Shown one piece after another: positions 43,602 to 53,034 of a stretch of 64,000 bases of DNA. The translations under genes were made by a program, and so were the position numbers. This DNA comes from Tistrella mobilis KA081020-065 (lineage in GTDB: Bacteria > Pseudomonadota > Alphaproteobacteria > Tistrellales > Tistrellaceae). Location of the stretch: positions 343,501-407,500 of the forward strand of contig NC_017956.1 of the NCBI RefSeq assembly GCF_000264455.2, written 5' to 3'. The first letter of the stretch is position 1. Each line of letters starts with the position of its first letter. Under the pieces are notes generated by a model. It was not told where the DNA came from and made no database searches. It saw nothing but the letters and a program-made list of their open reading frames with translations.

Positions 43602-44609
43602 TCACATCCCGGCTTCAGCGGCGATCTGCTTGAAGCGGGCGACGTCGGCCTGAACCTTCTTCTCGAAATCCGCGCCCAGCAGGGTAAAGGGGTAGAGCCC
43701 GCGGGCGGTGCGTTCCGCTTCGAATTCGGGGGTCTTCGACAGGGCCGCGAACTGGTCCACCCACCAGCGATAGTCGTCGTCCGACACGTCGTGGCCGATA
43801 TAGTAGCCGCGCCAGACCGGCCATTCGATGTCGATGCCCTGTTCGCGCGCCGTCGGTACCCCGGCCAGTTCCCCCGGCAGGCGTTCCGGTGCCATCACCG
43901 CCAGGATGCGCACCTTGCCCGCCGCATGATGGCGGGCCATCTCGGCCGCATCGCCGGCACCGATGGCCACATGGCCGCCTTCAAGCGCCGTGAGCACCGC
44001 GCCGCCGCCCTCCAGCGCCACATAGCGCATGTCCCGGGCCGGATGGCCGGCCGCCTTGGCCAGCATCACGCCCTTCATCCAGTCCTGAGAGCCAACCGCG
44101 CCGCCACCGGCGACCGGGAACTTCGTTGGATCCTTGGCATAGGCGGCGATCAGTTCGGCCAGGGTCTGATAGGGCGAGTCGGCGGCCACCACCAGCACGC
44201 CGTAATCGGCGCCGAGCGCGCCCACCCACCGCACGGCGGTCTCGTCATAGCGGCCGAACTTGCCCTGGGCCAGCAGCAGGGCCGAGCCGGAGGATGCAGC
44301 CGAGACGAGATTGGCGTCGGTGGCGCGCTTGCCGATCACATGGTTGTAGGCCACGGCACCGACGCCGCCTTCCATATAGGTCACGATCATCGGCTGCGAG
44401 ATCAGCTTCGTCTGCAGCATCGCATTGGCGATCAGCCGGCAGGTGAGATCGAACCCGCCACCCGGCTTGGCGCCGGCCAGACATTCCGGCCGGTCCGGTG
44501 CGGCCATGGCCGGCGGGGCCAGGGTCGTGGCGGTGATGGCGAGGCCGAACCCGAGCCCAAGAAAGGGCAGCAGGGTGGTGATCTGGCGGCGCGGGGTGTT
44601 GCGGGGCAT
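43602..44609 (-). CDS. tctC: Periplasmic substrate-binding protein of the Bug/TctC family
   Basis: Receptor of 335 residues for the tripartite carrier. A signal peptide (TTLLPFLGLGFGLAITATTLAPPAMAAP) ends near residue 37; then ECLAGAKPGGGFDLTCRLIANAM and the later VRWVGALGADYGVLVVAADSPYQTLAELI fit the family. The ATG at 44609 has GGAG upstream. It is the first gene of the tctCBA operon, divergent from the tctD/E-like genes across a 306-base region. Confidence 0.9.
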   Translation of the reverse strand: MPRNTPRRQITTLLPFLGLGFGLAITATTLAPPAMAAPDRPECLAGAKPGGGFDLTCRLIANAMLQTKLISQPMIVTYMEGGVGAVAYNHVIGKRATDANLVSAASSGSALLLAQGKFGRYDETAVRWVGALGADYGVLVVAADSPYQTLAELIAAYAKDPTKFPVAGGGAVGSQDWMKGVMLAKAAGHPARDMRYVALEGGGAVLTALEGGHVAIGAGDAAEMARHHAAGKVRILAVMAPERLPGELAGVPTAREQGIDIEWPVWRGYYIGHDVSDDDYRWWVDQFAALSKTPEFEAERTARGLYPFTLLGADFEKKVQADVARFKQIAAEAGM

Positions 44610-44696
44610 CTTCTGGTCTCCGATTGTCCGGATTTCTGGCAAGGAGGGCCCGTTACTCTCCACGATCGTGAAGAGATCAAGACATGCAGGGGCAAA

Positions 44697-44723
44697 TGCA
44701 GCTCCGATAATTGCGGGGCTGCA
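44697..44723. promoter_or_regulatory. Inverted repeat in the tctC/tctD intergenic region
   Basis: TGCAGCTCCG-ATAATTG-CGGGGCTGCA pairs at nine of ten positions around an AT-rich centre, 88 bases upstream of tctC. It is a candidate operator for the adjacent response regulator. The remainder of 44610-44915 holds no supported gene. Confidence 0.5.
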
Positions 44724-44847
44724 GATGCTTTGATTGATGATTTTTGGGAAAACTAGGTCTTTGCCGCGTCGGGCAACATGATATCCTCCCCTTCATCTTC
44801 TGACGGATCCGTCTCTGCGGATTGTCCTGCATGATGGCGGGCGAAAC

Positions 44848-44867
44848 TGTCAGGATCCTGTCTGACA
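44848..44867. promoter_or_regulatory. Inverted repeat just upstream of the tctD-like gene
   Basis: TGTCAG-GATCCTGT-CTGACA is a perfect 6-bp inverted repeat with an eight-base centre, 49 bases before the response regulator start. It may be an autoregulatory site. Confidence 0.45.
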
Positions 44868-44915
44868 CCGGAGATCCTGAAACGGGTCGGCAGTTCTCGC
44901 GGGAAGGGAATGCCC

Positions 44916-45590
44916 ATGCGCATCCTGCTGGTGGAGGATACTCACGATGTCGGCGAGGCGATCTGCCGGCGGTTCGAGGCGATCGGTCACAGTGTCGACT
45001 GGGAGACGGACGGTACGGCGGCGGCCGAGATCCTGGACTTCACCGACTACGCGCTGGTGATCCTGGATGTGATGCTGCCCGGGCTCGACGGCTTCGAGAT
45101 CCTGCGGCGGCTGCGGCGGGCCGGGAACACCACACCGGTGCTGCTGCTGACCGCGCGATCCGAGGTGGAGGACCGGGTGGGCGGGCTCGACCTCGGCGCC
45201 GACGACTATCTGGTGAAGCCCTTCGACTTTCGGGAACTCGAAGCCCGGGCCCGGGTGCTGATGCGCCGCACGGCGGGCGAGGCGACCAATCTGCTCACCT
45301 GCGGTGACGTGATCATCGACCGGGCCGCCCGTCAGGTGCGGCTTGGCACCCGCGAAATCCCGCTCAAGCGCCGGGAGATGACCCTGCTTGAACTCTTTGC
45401 CGCCCGGCCCGGGCGGGTCTTCGGCAAGGACGAACTGCTCGACCAGCTGTTCGGCTTCGGCGAAGGGGCGAACCCGAACGCGATCGAGCTGTATGTCGGC
45501 CGGCTGCGCAAGAAGCTGGAGGGGGCGAAGGTGCGCATCGTCACTGTGCGGGGGGCCGGCTATCAGCTGGTGACCGATGACCAGGTCTGA
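44916..45590 (+). CDS. tctD: OmpR-family response regulator, TctD-like
   Basis: Response regulator of 224 residues. The receiver domain has the acidic pair ED at 7-8, the phospho-acceptor Asp51 (VILDVMLPG) and the Lys in ADDYLVKPF; the C-terminal winged helix has LKRREMTLLELFAARPGRVF and NAIELYVGRLRKKLEG. It should be phosphorylated by the overlapping sensor kinase and act on the divergent tctCBA promoter. I use the second ATG (44916) because the first, at 44910, touches the ribosome binding site GGGAAGGGA. Confidence 0.9.
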   Translation: MRILLVEDTHDVGEAICRRFEAIGHSVDWETDGTAAAEILDFTDYALVILDVMLPGLDGFEILRRLRRAGNTTPVLLLTARSEVEDRVGGLDLGADDYLVKPFDFRELEARARVLMRRTAGEATNLLTCGDVIIDRAARQVRLGTREIPLKRREMTLLELFAARPGRVFGKDELLDQLFGFGEGANPNAIELYVGRLRKKLEGAKVRIVTVRGAGYQLVTDDQV

Positions 45591-46989
45591 GACGGGGGAG
45601 ATGCGTCCCTCTCTCGCATCCAGACTGATGCTGCGCATCGGTGTTCTGGTTGCGGCCGGTGCAGTCATTCTGGTCACGGCCGCCTGGTATTATGCCCGGG
45701 CGGCGGCCGACGATGCCTATGACCGGCTGCTGGTCGGCGCCGTGCTGCAGATGACCGAGAGCCTGGCGGTGGAAGAGGGCGAGCTTACCGTCTCCCTGCC
45801 GGTTTCGGCCTTCGAATTGCTGGGGCTGGCGGGCCAGGACCGGATCTTCTATCGGGTGATCGACACCGCCGGCCGCACGCTGACCGGCTATGACGATCTG
45901 GCGGTTCCGCCGGGGGCTGTCGGGGTGATAGGCGATCAGCCGCTGGTCACCGGCGGCCACCATGGCGGGGAAGCGGTGCGGATGGCGGTGGCAGCGCGTC
46001 GCCTGACCGACCCCGCCATCAGCGGCACGGCGCGGGTGGTCGTGGCACAGACCGAACGGGCCCGCCGGGACCTCGCCCGTGAACTCACGCTCCGGGTGGT
46101 CGGGCTGGTGGTGGTGATGGCGGCGGTGGCGGTGGCCGGCACCATGCTTGCCATCCGCTATGCGCTCCGCCCCGTGCGGGGCATGGGCGAGGCGCTGGGC
46201 CGGCGCGACCCCCATGACCTGACGCCACTCTCGCCCGAGGTGCCGCGCGAACTCGCGCCCTTCGTCGGCTCGATTAACCATTTCATGGGACGGCTGGATC
46301 AGCGGGTGGGCGGGTTGCAGCGATTCATCGCCGATGCCGCCCATCAGATCCGCACCCCCTTAACGGCGCTCTCGGCCCAGCTGGACCTGCTGGAGCCTGC
46401 GGTCGCGGGAGAGGACGGGCGCCGGCATCTCGCCCGGGTGCAGGACCGGCTGCGCGAGCTGTCGCGGCTGACCAATCAGCTGCTGAGCCATGCCATGGTC
46501 ATTCATCGGGCCGATGTGGTGCAGCTGAAGGCGGTCGATCTGGTCGATGTCGCCAGGCGGGCCTTCCGCTCGGCGATCCCGATCACCATCGATCACGACA
46601 CGCTCGTCTCCTTCGACGCGCCCCAGGGCCCGGTGATGGTGCTGGGCGATCCGGTCAGCCTGCGCGAAGCGATCGCCAATTGCATCGACAACGCTCTGAC
46701 CCATGGTGTCGTCTCGCGGCTGGAGGTGCGGGTGGTGGCCCGCGACGGCCGGGCGCTGATCGAGGTGGAGGATGACGGCCCGGGCATCCCGGCGGAGGAC
46801 TGGCCGCATATGCTGCAGCGCTTCGCCACCACCCGCGCCGGCGATGGCGGTACCGGCCTCGGCTTCGCCATCGCCGCCGAGGTGATGGCGGCCCATGGCG
46901 GAGAGCTTGGTTTCCGCCGGCTTGAGGCGGGTGGATTCGTGGTGGTCGCGGCCCTGCCGCAGCTGGCGGCCAGGGGAGGGCAGGCATGA
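45577..46989 (+). CDS. tctE: Sensor histidine kinase, TctE-like
   Basis: Membrane sensor kinase of 470 residues. A transmembrane helix at ~20-40 (MLRIGVLVAAGAVILVTAAWYYA), a periplasmic domain of ~130 residues, a second helix near 170-190 (ELTLRVVGLVVVMAAVAVAGTML), a HAMP-like linker, the phospho-acceptor His256 in DAAHQIRTPL, and the ATPase motifs NCIDNAL, EDDGPGIP and GDGGTGLGFAIAAEV. It overlaps the regulator gene by 14 bases and the next gene by four. The overlap with a binding-protein gene suggests that ligand is sensed through that protein. Confidence 0.9.
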   Translation: MTRSETGEMRPSLASRLMLRIGVLVAAGAVILVTAAWYYARAAADDAYDRLLVGAVLQMTESLAVEEGELTVSLPVSAFELLGLAGQDRIFYRVIDTAGRTLTGYDDLAVPPGAVGVIGDQPLVTGGHHGGEAVRMAVAARRLTDPAISGTARVVVAQTERARRDLARELTLRVVGLVVVMAAVAVAGTMLAIRYALRPVRGMGEALGRRDPHDLTPLSPEVPRELAPFVGSINHFMGRLDQRVGGLQRFIADAAHQIRTPLTALSAQLDLLEPAVAGEDGRRHLARVQDRLRELSRLTNQLLSHAMVIHRADVVQLKAVDLVDVARRAFRSAIPITIDHDTLVSFDAPQGPVMVLGDPVSLREAIANCIDNALTHGVVSRLEVRVVARDGRALIEVEDDGPGIPAEDWPHMLQRFATTRAGDGGTGLGFAIAAEVMAAHGGELGFRRLEAGGFVVVAALPQLAARGGQA

Positions 46990-48086
46990 TCCGCCGGATG
47001 TCCGCGATCGCCGCGCTGGCATGGGCTCTGCTGGCGGCCGCGCCGGTGGCGGCCCTTGAAGGCGAGACGGTGGTCTTCGCCGCCCCGACGGTCGAGACCG
47101 ACCGGCTGGTCATCCACGCGGCGACGGATGTGGCGGCGATGGGGCCGCTGATCCGGGACTTTCAGGCCCGCAATCCCGGTGTGACGGTCGATTATATCGA
47201 ATATGTCAGCAACGACCTTCAGGCGGCGGCGATCGCGGCCTGTACGGCCGGCGAACCGCTCGGCGATCTGCTGATCTCGCCCTCGGTCGACCAGTTGCTG
47301 AAGCTTGCCAATGACGGCTGCGCGCTGCCCCATCTCTCGCCCGAGACCGAGCGGGTGCCCGACTGGGCCAACTGGCGCAACGAGGTCTTCGGCTTCTCGA
47401 TCGAGCCTGCGGTCTTCGTCTACAACGCCCGGCTGGTGCCGGAGGCCGAGGTGCCGCACACCCATGTCGAACTGGCAGATCTTCTACGCCGGCGGATCGA
47501 TCGCTATGCCGGCCGCGTCGGTACCTACGATATCCGGGTCTCGGGCATCGGCTATCTCTTCGCCTTCAACGACGCCCGCCAGACCACGACGATTTTCGGC
47601 CGGCTCCTGGAAAGCCTGGGCCGCGCCTCGGCGGTGGTGCGCTGCTGCACGTCGGAAGTGGTGGCCGAGGTGGCGGCGGGCCGGCTGCTGATCGGCTACA
47701 ACATGCTCGGCTCCTACGCCTATGCCGCGGCCCGGAGCGACCCGGCGATCCGGGTGGTGGTGCCGACGGATTACGCGCTGGTGCTGGCGCGCGGCGCGCT
47801 CATCCCCGCCCATGGGGTGCGGCCGGATCTCGCCCGGCGCTTCCTCGACTACCTGCTTTCGGCGCGCGGCCAGGAGGTGGTGCGGAACGAGGCCTTCTTC
47901 TTCTCGGAAACCGGTCCGATGCCCACGGGCGTCGCCGGTCCGCGGGCGCTGGATGAGGGGGGCATCGCCCGGCCGATCCGGATCGGCCCGGCCCTGCTTG
48001 CGGTTCAGGACGCGGCCCAGCGCCGCCGCTTCATCCGCGACTGGAGCCGGTCGATGGTCGAGATGGGGGTGCCGCCCGCGCCATGA
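46986..48086 (+). CDS. Periplasmic solute-binding protein (iron/phosphoglycerate regulator PgtC-like family), probable co-sensor
   Basis: Exported binding protein of 366 residues. The signal peptide is SAIAALAWALLAAAPVAALEGE, and the body begins DRLVIHAATDVAAMGPLIRDFQARNPGVTVDYIEY, the extracellular solute-binding type 1/6 pattern. Later VAEVAAGRLLIGYNMLGSYAYAAA and ALVLARGALIPAHGVRPDLARRFLDYLLS agree. It has no permease or ATPase nearby, but its start overlaps the kinase stop (ATGA), so it probably delivers ligand information to the sensor as PgtC does for phosphoglycerate. Direct transport by an unlinked system is the alternative. Confidence 0.82.
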   Translation: MIRRMSAIAALAWALLAAAPVAALEGETVVFAAPTVETDRLVIHAATDVAAMGPLIRDFQARNPGVTVDYIEYVSNDLQAAAIAACTAGEPLGDLLISPSVDQLLKLANDGCALPHLSPETERVPDWANWRNEVFGFSIEPAVFVYNARLVPEAEVPHTHVELADLLRRRIDRYAGRVGTYDIRVSGIGYLFAFNDARQTTTIFGRLLESLGRASAVVRCCTSEVVAEVAAGRLLIGYNMLGSYAYAAARSDPAIRVVVPTDYALVLARGALIPAHGVRPDLARRFLDYLLSARGQEVVRNEAFFFSETGPMPTGVAGPRALDEGGIARPIRIGPALLAVQDAAQRRRFIRDWSRSMVEMGVPPAP

Positions 48087-48106
48087 TCCCGGCTGCGACC
48101 GTGTTT

Positions 48107-48859
48107 TCAGCCCGGCTTGCGGGCGGCGATGAAATAGTTGATGCCGAGCGAACCGCCGACCTGCCAGCCGGCAGCCGGATCCCGGTTCAGTCCTACCGCC
48201 TCGAACGGCCTGAGCCCGGCATTGCGCAGGCCGCGGGCGAGTTCCGAGGGACGCAGGAATTTGCGCCAGTCATGGGTGCCGCGCGGCACCCAGCGCAGCA
48301 CGTATTCCGCCGCCACGATCGCGCCCAGGAAGCTCTTGGGCGTGCGGTTGAGCGTCGAGGCGATCAGCACGCCGCCGGGCTTGAGCAGCCGGGCGGCGCT
48401 GGTGAGGAAGAGGTCCGGATCGGCGACATGCTCGACGATTTCGAGCGTGAGCACCACGTCGAAGGCCTCGGTCTCGCCGGCGGCGACAAGATCCTCGACC
48501 GCGGCCGCACGGTAGGTGATGTCGAGCCCGGCATCGGCGGCATGGGCGGAGGCGACGGCGATGTTGCGTGCCCCGGCATCGAGACCGGTCACCGCCGCGC
48601 CCAGCCGTGCCAGCGGTTCCGAGACCAGGCCGCCGCCGCAGCCGATATCGATGATCGCGAGCCCGTCGAGCGGGCGCATGCCGTCGACCGGCCGGCCCAG
48701 CGTCTTGCACACCGTGTCCCGGATATAGCCGATCCGGGCCGGGTTGAGCGCGTGGAGCGGCGCGAAGGGGCCGGACGGATCCCACCACTCCTCCGCCATC
48801 CGGGTGAAGGTGTCGATCTCGCGGGCGTCGACGGTTCCGGTGGCGGGGGCAGGGGTCAT
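48107..48859 (-). CDS. ubiG: Bifunctional 3-demethylubiquinone O-methyltransferase / polyprenyl-dihydroxybenzene methyltransferase
   Basis: SAM-dependent O-methyltransferase of 250 residues acting twice in ubiquinone synthesis. Family features are [33 protein letters not shown], motif [20 protein letters not shown], the [13 protein letters not shown] segment, and [15 protein letters not shown] with [11 protein letters not shown] at the end. I chose ATG 48859 ([12 protein letters not shown]); GAGG is about 11 bases upstream. It is divergent from lysC. Confidence 0.94.
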   Translation of the reverse strand: MTPAPATGTVDAREIDTFTRMAEEWWDPSGPFAPLHALNPARIGYIRDTVCKTLGRPVDGMRPLDGLAIIDIGCGGGLVSEPLARLGAAVTGLDAGARNIAVASAHAADAGLDITYRAAAVEDLVAAGETEAFDVVLTLEIVEHVADPDLFLTSAARLLKPGGVLIASTLNRTPKSFLGAIVAAEYVLRWVPRGTHDWRKFLRPSELARGLRNAGLRPFEAVGLNRDPAAGWQVGGSLGINYFIAARKPG

Positions 48860-49079
48860 GACCTGAATTTTCCTCGGGCTCGGCATCGGCTGGATCACCG
48901 GTGCGCATCCTTGCACGGCCCGGCAGGGGAGAGTATGAATATGCGCCCTGCAAGCGACAAGGGCTTGACGGCGGCGGCATTCGCGGAAACGGCCCGAAAA
49001 AACGGCCCTCACACCAGAAAACGGCCCTGGTCCCTTGCCTTGCCCGGCGGGATCGGCCGACACGACGGAGCGGACCCAC

Positions 49080-50300
49080 ATGGCGCGCATCGTGATGAAG
49101 TTCGGCGGCACTTCGGTCGGCGACATCGAGCGGATCAAGAATGTCGCCAGGCGCGTCAAATCCGAGGTGGATGCCGGCAACGAGGTGGCCGTGGTGGTCT
49201 CGGCGATGGCCGGGACGACCAACCAGCTGGTCGCCTGGTGCCGTGAGGCCGATCTGGTCCACGATGCCCGCGAATACGATACCGTGGTCGCCTCGGGCGA
49301 GCAGGTGACCGTCGGCCTGCTGTCGATCGCCCTTCAGGCGATCGGCGTCCATGCCCGGTCGTGGCTGGGCTGGCAGATCCCGATCCGCACCGACGATGCC
49401 CATGGTCGTGCCCGGATCGAGGCGATCGAGGGTGGCGAGCTGATCGCCCGCATGGGCCGCGGCGAGGTGCCGGTGGTCGCCGGTTTCCAGGGCGTTTCGC
49501 CCACCGGCCGCATCACCACGCTCGGCCGTGGCGGCTCCGACACCTCGGCCGTGGCGCTGGCTGCGGCCCTCAAGGCTGACCGCTGCGACATCTACACCGA
49601 TGTCGACGGCGTCTACACAACTGATCCGCGCATCGTTGCGAAGGCGCGGAAGCTTGATAAGATCACGTTCGAGGAAATGCTGGAAATGGCCTCCCTCGGA
49701 GCGAAGGTCCTGCAGACCCGCTCGGTCGAGATGGCCATGAAGCATGGTGTACGCGTACAGGTTCGCTCCACCTTCTCGGACGCGCCCGGCACCCTGGTCG
49801 TTGACGAGGACGAGATCATGGAACAGAAGCTGGTGAGCGGCATCGCGTACAGCCGCGATGAGGCCAAGATCACCCTGGTGCGTGTGCCCGACCATCCGGG
49901 CATTGCGGCACATGTCTTCGGCCCGCTTGCCAAGGCCGGTGTCAATGTCGACATGATCGTCCAGAACGTGTCGGAAGACGGCCGGGCGACCGACCTGACC
50001 TTCACGGTCGGCAAGGCCGATATGGAGCGGGCGCTGAAGGTGCTGGACGAGGCCCGGGCCGAGATCGGTTGCGAGCGCGTCGACAGCGACCCCAACGTGG
50101 CCAAGGTTTCGGCCATCGGCGTCGGCATGCGCAGCCATGCCGGCATCGCCTCGCAGATGTTCGACGCGCTGGCGCGCAAGGGCATCAACATCATGGTGAT
50201 CTCGACCTCCGAGATCAAAATCAGCGTGCTGGTGGCCGAGGAGTACACCGAGCTGGCGGTGCGCGCCCTGCATGCGGAGTACGGTCTGGATGCCGCTTGA
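49080..50300 (+). CDS. lysC: Aspartate kinase
   Basis: First enzyme of the aspartate family pathway (lysine, threonine, methionine, diaminopimelate), 406 residues. The kinase domain opens [17 protein letters not shown] and has [37 protein letters not shown]. Two C-terminal ACT domains (from ~265 and ~345) would bind lysine and threonine for feedback control. The ATG at 49080 is the family start. An internal in-frame start for a separate beta subunit, as in some bacteria, was not evident to me. Confidence 0.95.
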   Translation: MARIVMKFGGTSVGDIERIKNVARRVKSEVDAGNEVAVVVSAMAGTTNQLVAWCREADLVHDAREYDTVVASGEQVTVGLLSIALQAIGVHARSWLGWQIPIRTDDAHGRARIEAIEGGELIARMGRGEVPVVAGFQGVSPTGRITTLGRGGSDTSAVALAAALKADRCDIYTDVDGVYTTDPRIVAKARKLDKITFEEMLEMASLGAKVLQTRSVEMAMKHGVRVQVRSTFSDAPGTLVVDEDEIMEQKLVSGIAYSRDEAKITLVRVPDHPGIAAHVFGPLAKAGVNVDMIVQNVSEDGRATDLTFTVGKADMERALKVLDEARAEIGCERVDSDPNVAKVSAIGVGMRSHAGIASQMFDALARKGINIMVISTSEIKISVLVAEEYTELAVRALHAEYGLDAA

Positions 50301-50312
50301 TCGGCCGGCTGT

Positions 50313-50334
50313 GCGGCCCGGAACGACGGGCCGC
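50313..50334 (+). terminator. GC-rich hairpin after lysC (weak terminator candidate)
   Basis: GCGGCCCG-GAACGA-CGGGCCGC is a perfect 8-bp stem, 12 bases beyond the lysC stop. No T tract follows, so it may slow or protect the transcript rather than end it. The rest of the 190-base gap to ptsP shows nothing clear. Confidence 0.45.
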
Positions 50335-50492
50335 CCGAGGCTTGACCATATCTGGCACCGCGGCACGTCGTCTGCGGGAGCGCATGATGCCGGCCGGGAC
50401 GATGGCGCATCACGGATCTCCGTGCGCCATCCGGCCCCGGCCCGGCGGCGCGCGACCCCCAGCCGTCACCGCCTGACCCGCGCGGACGGAAC

Positions 50493-52763
50493 ATGAGCGC
50501 GCCGGCGTCGGCCATCCCGGGACCGCGCCGCCTGCTCAGGCGGCTGCGCGACGTCATGGCCGCGCCCGGGACTGCGCAGTCCCGTCTCAACCAGGTCGTG
50601 CTGGTCATTGCGGCCGACATGGTCGCCGAGGTGTGCTCGATCTACGTCCGCCGCGCCGGCGACGTGCTCGAACTCTTCGCGACCGAAGGTCTCAATCCCG
50701 AAGCCGTCCACAAGACCCGGCTGCGGGTGGGTGAGGGCCTGGTCGGCCATATCGCTGCCCAGGCGAGCGCACTCTCGCTCTCCGATGCGCAGTCGCATCC
50801 CGATTTCGCCTACCGGCCCGAGACCGGCGAAGAGATCTACCACTCCCTGATGGGCGTGCCGATCCTGCGCTCCGGCCGGGTGGTGGGCGTGCTGGTGGTG
50901 CAGAACCGCACCCGGCGCAATTATGCCGAGGAGGAGCTCGAAGCCCTCCAGACCGTCGCCATGGTCCTGGCCGAGCTGATCGGCGCCGGCGATCTGGTCA
51001 ACCCGTCGGAATTCCTGGAAGCCGAGGGCAATGCCACGCTGCCGCAGCGCGCCGAAGGCGTGCGGCTGGCCGATGGCGTCGCCATGGGCATTGCGGTGCT
51101 GCATCGCCAGGCGATCGAGGTCCGCCAGTTGGTGGCCGAAGACCCCGAGGTCGAGGCCGAGCGGCTTGCCGAGGCGCTGGAGCGGCTCAGGGCGTCGGTC
51201 GACCGCATGCTGGCCCGGCCGGACATCGCCATCGGCGGCGAGCATCGCGAGGTGCTCGAGACCTATCGGATGTTCGCCCATGACCGGGGCTGGATCTCGA
51301 AAATCAACGACGCCATCCGCAACGGCCTGACGGCCGAGGCTGCGGTCAAGCGCACGCTCGACGACATGCGTGTCCGGCTGAACGCCTCGGGCGACCCCTA
51401 TCTGCGCGAGCGGGTGCTGGACCTTGAAGACATCGCCGGCCGGCTGCTCGGCCTGCTGAACGGCGAGCCCGAGCCCCAGACCCGCGAGCTGCCCGACGAC
51501 ATGGTGGTCGTGGCCCGCGCCATGGGGCCGGCGGAGCTGCTCGACTACGACCGCACCCGCCTGCGCGGGCTCGTGCTGGAGGAAGGCTCGGCCACCGCGC
51601 ATGTGGCGATCGTGGCCCGGGCGCTCGACATTCCGGTTCTGGGCCGGGTGGACGGGGCGTTGAGCCGCATCACACCCGGTGACCCGGTGATCGTCGATGC
51701 CGACAACAACCAGCTGATCATCCGGCCGGGCGAGGATGTGGTCGATGCGGTGCAGCTGACGCTGGCCGCCCGGGCGGAACGCAAGGCAGCCTTCGCCGCC
51801 CTGCGCCACATGCCGTCGATCACCCGCGACGATGTGCGGGTCAACCTGCTGATGAATGCGGGCCTGCTTGCCGATATGGGCATGCTGGCCGAAAGCGGGG
51901 CCGAGGGGATCGGTCTCTACCGCACCGAATTGTTCTTCATGGTGCGGTCGCAGATCCCCGATGTCGCGGCGCAGGCGGATCTTTATGCCCGCGTGCTCGA
52001 CCAGTCCGGGGAGAAGCCGGTTTATTTCCGGACCCTGGATGTCGGCTCGGACAAGCAGCTGCCCTATTTCAACCATCGCCCGGAAGAAAACCCGGCGATG
52101 GGCTGGCGTTCGCTGCGCCTGACGCTCGACCGGCCGGCGATGCTGCGCCGCCAGGTGCGGGCGCTGCTGATGGCGAGCGCCGGCCGGCAGCTGAACATCA
52201 TGTTCCCGATGGTCGCCGAGGTTGCCGAATTCGATGCCGCCCGCCGGCTGGTGCAGATGGAAGTGGCGCGGGCCCGCCGCCAGCACCAGCGCCTGCCGTC
52301 CCAGGTGCGGGTGGGGACGATGCTGGAAGTGCCGGCGCTGGCCTGGCAGTTGAAGCCTCTGCTGGAGCGGGTGGATTTCATCTCGGTCGGCTCCAACGAC
52401 CTGCTGCAGTTCTTCTTCGCCTGCGACCGTGGCAATCCGGAACTGGCCGACCGCTACGACCTGCTGTCGCCCGCGGTGCTGGGCTTCCTGCGCAATCTGG
52501 TCGATGCCTGCGCCCGGGCCGATGTGGAGCTGTCGCTGTGCGGCGAAATGGCCAGCCGGCCGCTGGAGGCGATGGCGCTGATCGGTCTGGGTTTCCGCCG
52601 GATGTCGATGCCGGCCGGTGCGATCGGGCCTGTGAAGGCGATGGTCCGCAGCCTCGATCGGGGCCATCTGGCGTCCTATATGGACACGCTGCTCGATCTG
52701 CCCGACCACTCGGTCCGCGATCGGCTGATGGCCTTTGCCCACGATCACGGTATCGCGATCTGA
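50493..52763 (+). CDS. ptsP: Phosphoenolpyruvate-protein phosphotransferase PtsP (enzyme I-Ntr)
   Basis: First component of the nitrogen phosphotransferase system, 756 residues. An N-terminal GAF domain (~20-160) senses a small ligand (in relatives glutamine); then come the enzyme I N-terminal domain, the phospho-His domain with His370 (GSATAHVAIVARALDIPVLG) and the PEP-binding barrel with GLYRTELFF and catalytic Cys683 (LSLCGEMA). It would pass phosphate to NPr and EIIA-Ntr, which are not in the window. It lies downstream of lysC, as in many alphaproteobacteria. Confidence 0.94.
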   Translation: MSAPASAIPGPRRLLRRLRDVMAAPGTAQSRLNQVVLVIAADMVAEVCSIYVRRAGDVLELFATEGLNPEAVHKTRLRVGEGLVGHIAAQASALSLSDAQSHPDFAYRPETGEEIYHSLMGVPILRSGRVVGVLVVQNRTRRNYAEEELEALQTVAMVLAELIGAGDLVNPSEFLEAEGNATLPQRAEGVRLADGVAMGIAVLHRQAIEVRQLVAEDPEVEAERLAEALERLRASVDRMLARPDIAIGGEHREVLETYRMFAHDRGWISKINDAIRNGLTAEAAVKRTLDDMRVRLNASGDPYLRERVLDLEDIAGRLLGLLNGEPEPQTRELPDDMVVVARAMGPAELLDYDRTRLRGLVLEEGSATAHVAIVARALDIPVLGRVDGALSRITPGDPVIVDADNNQLIIRPGEDVVDAVQLTLAARAERKAAFAALRHMPSITRDDVRVNLLMNAGLLADMGMLAESGAEGIGLYRTELFFMVRSQIPDVAAQADLYARVLDQSGEKPVYFRTLDVGSDKQLPYFNHRPEENPAMGWRSLRLTLDRPAMLRRQVRALLMASAGRQLNIMFPMVAEVAEFDAARRLVQMEVARARRQHQRLPSQVRVGTMLEVPALAWQLKPLLERVDFISVGSNDLLQFFFACDRGNPELADRYDLLSPAVLGFLRNLVDACARADVELSLCGEMASRPLEAMALIGLGFRRMSMPAGAIGPVKAMVRSLDRGHLASYMDTLLDLPDHSVRDRLMAFAHDHGIAI

Positions 52764-53034
52764 GCCCGGTTTTCACTGGTTTATCCCAGGTTTGCGCTTC
52801 GGGCCGGTGGGCCCGCCATCCCAGCCCTCCCCTTGCACTCGGGCGCGACGGGGAGTAGGGTCTGCGCAATTCGGCACCGCAAAAAAGACAGGGTGCGTCC
52901 GCTGCGCACCGCCATCCGGCCGGGCCGGCGGCGATGATGTCCGCATTGACGGCTGCCTGCCCCTGCCCCACCTTGAAACTCACGCGGGTGCCGCCCGCAT
53001 CCTGACCCTGCGACCGGAGCGATCGAGACAGCCG

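Noticed and set aside
48270..50366. 698-codon minus-strand frame opposite lysC and ubiG
   Set aside because: Antisense and out of frame relative to real genes; no recognisable domains.
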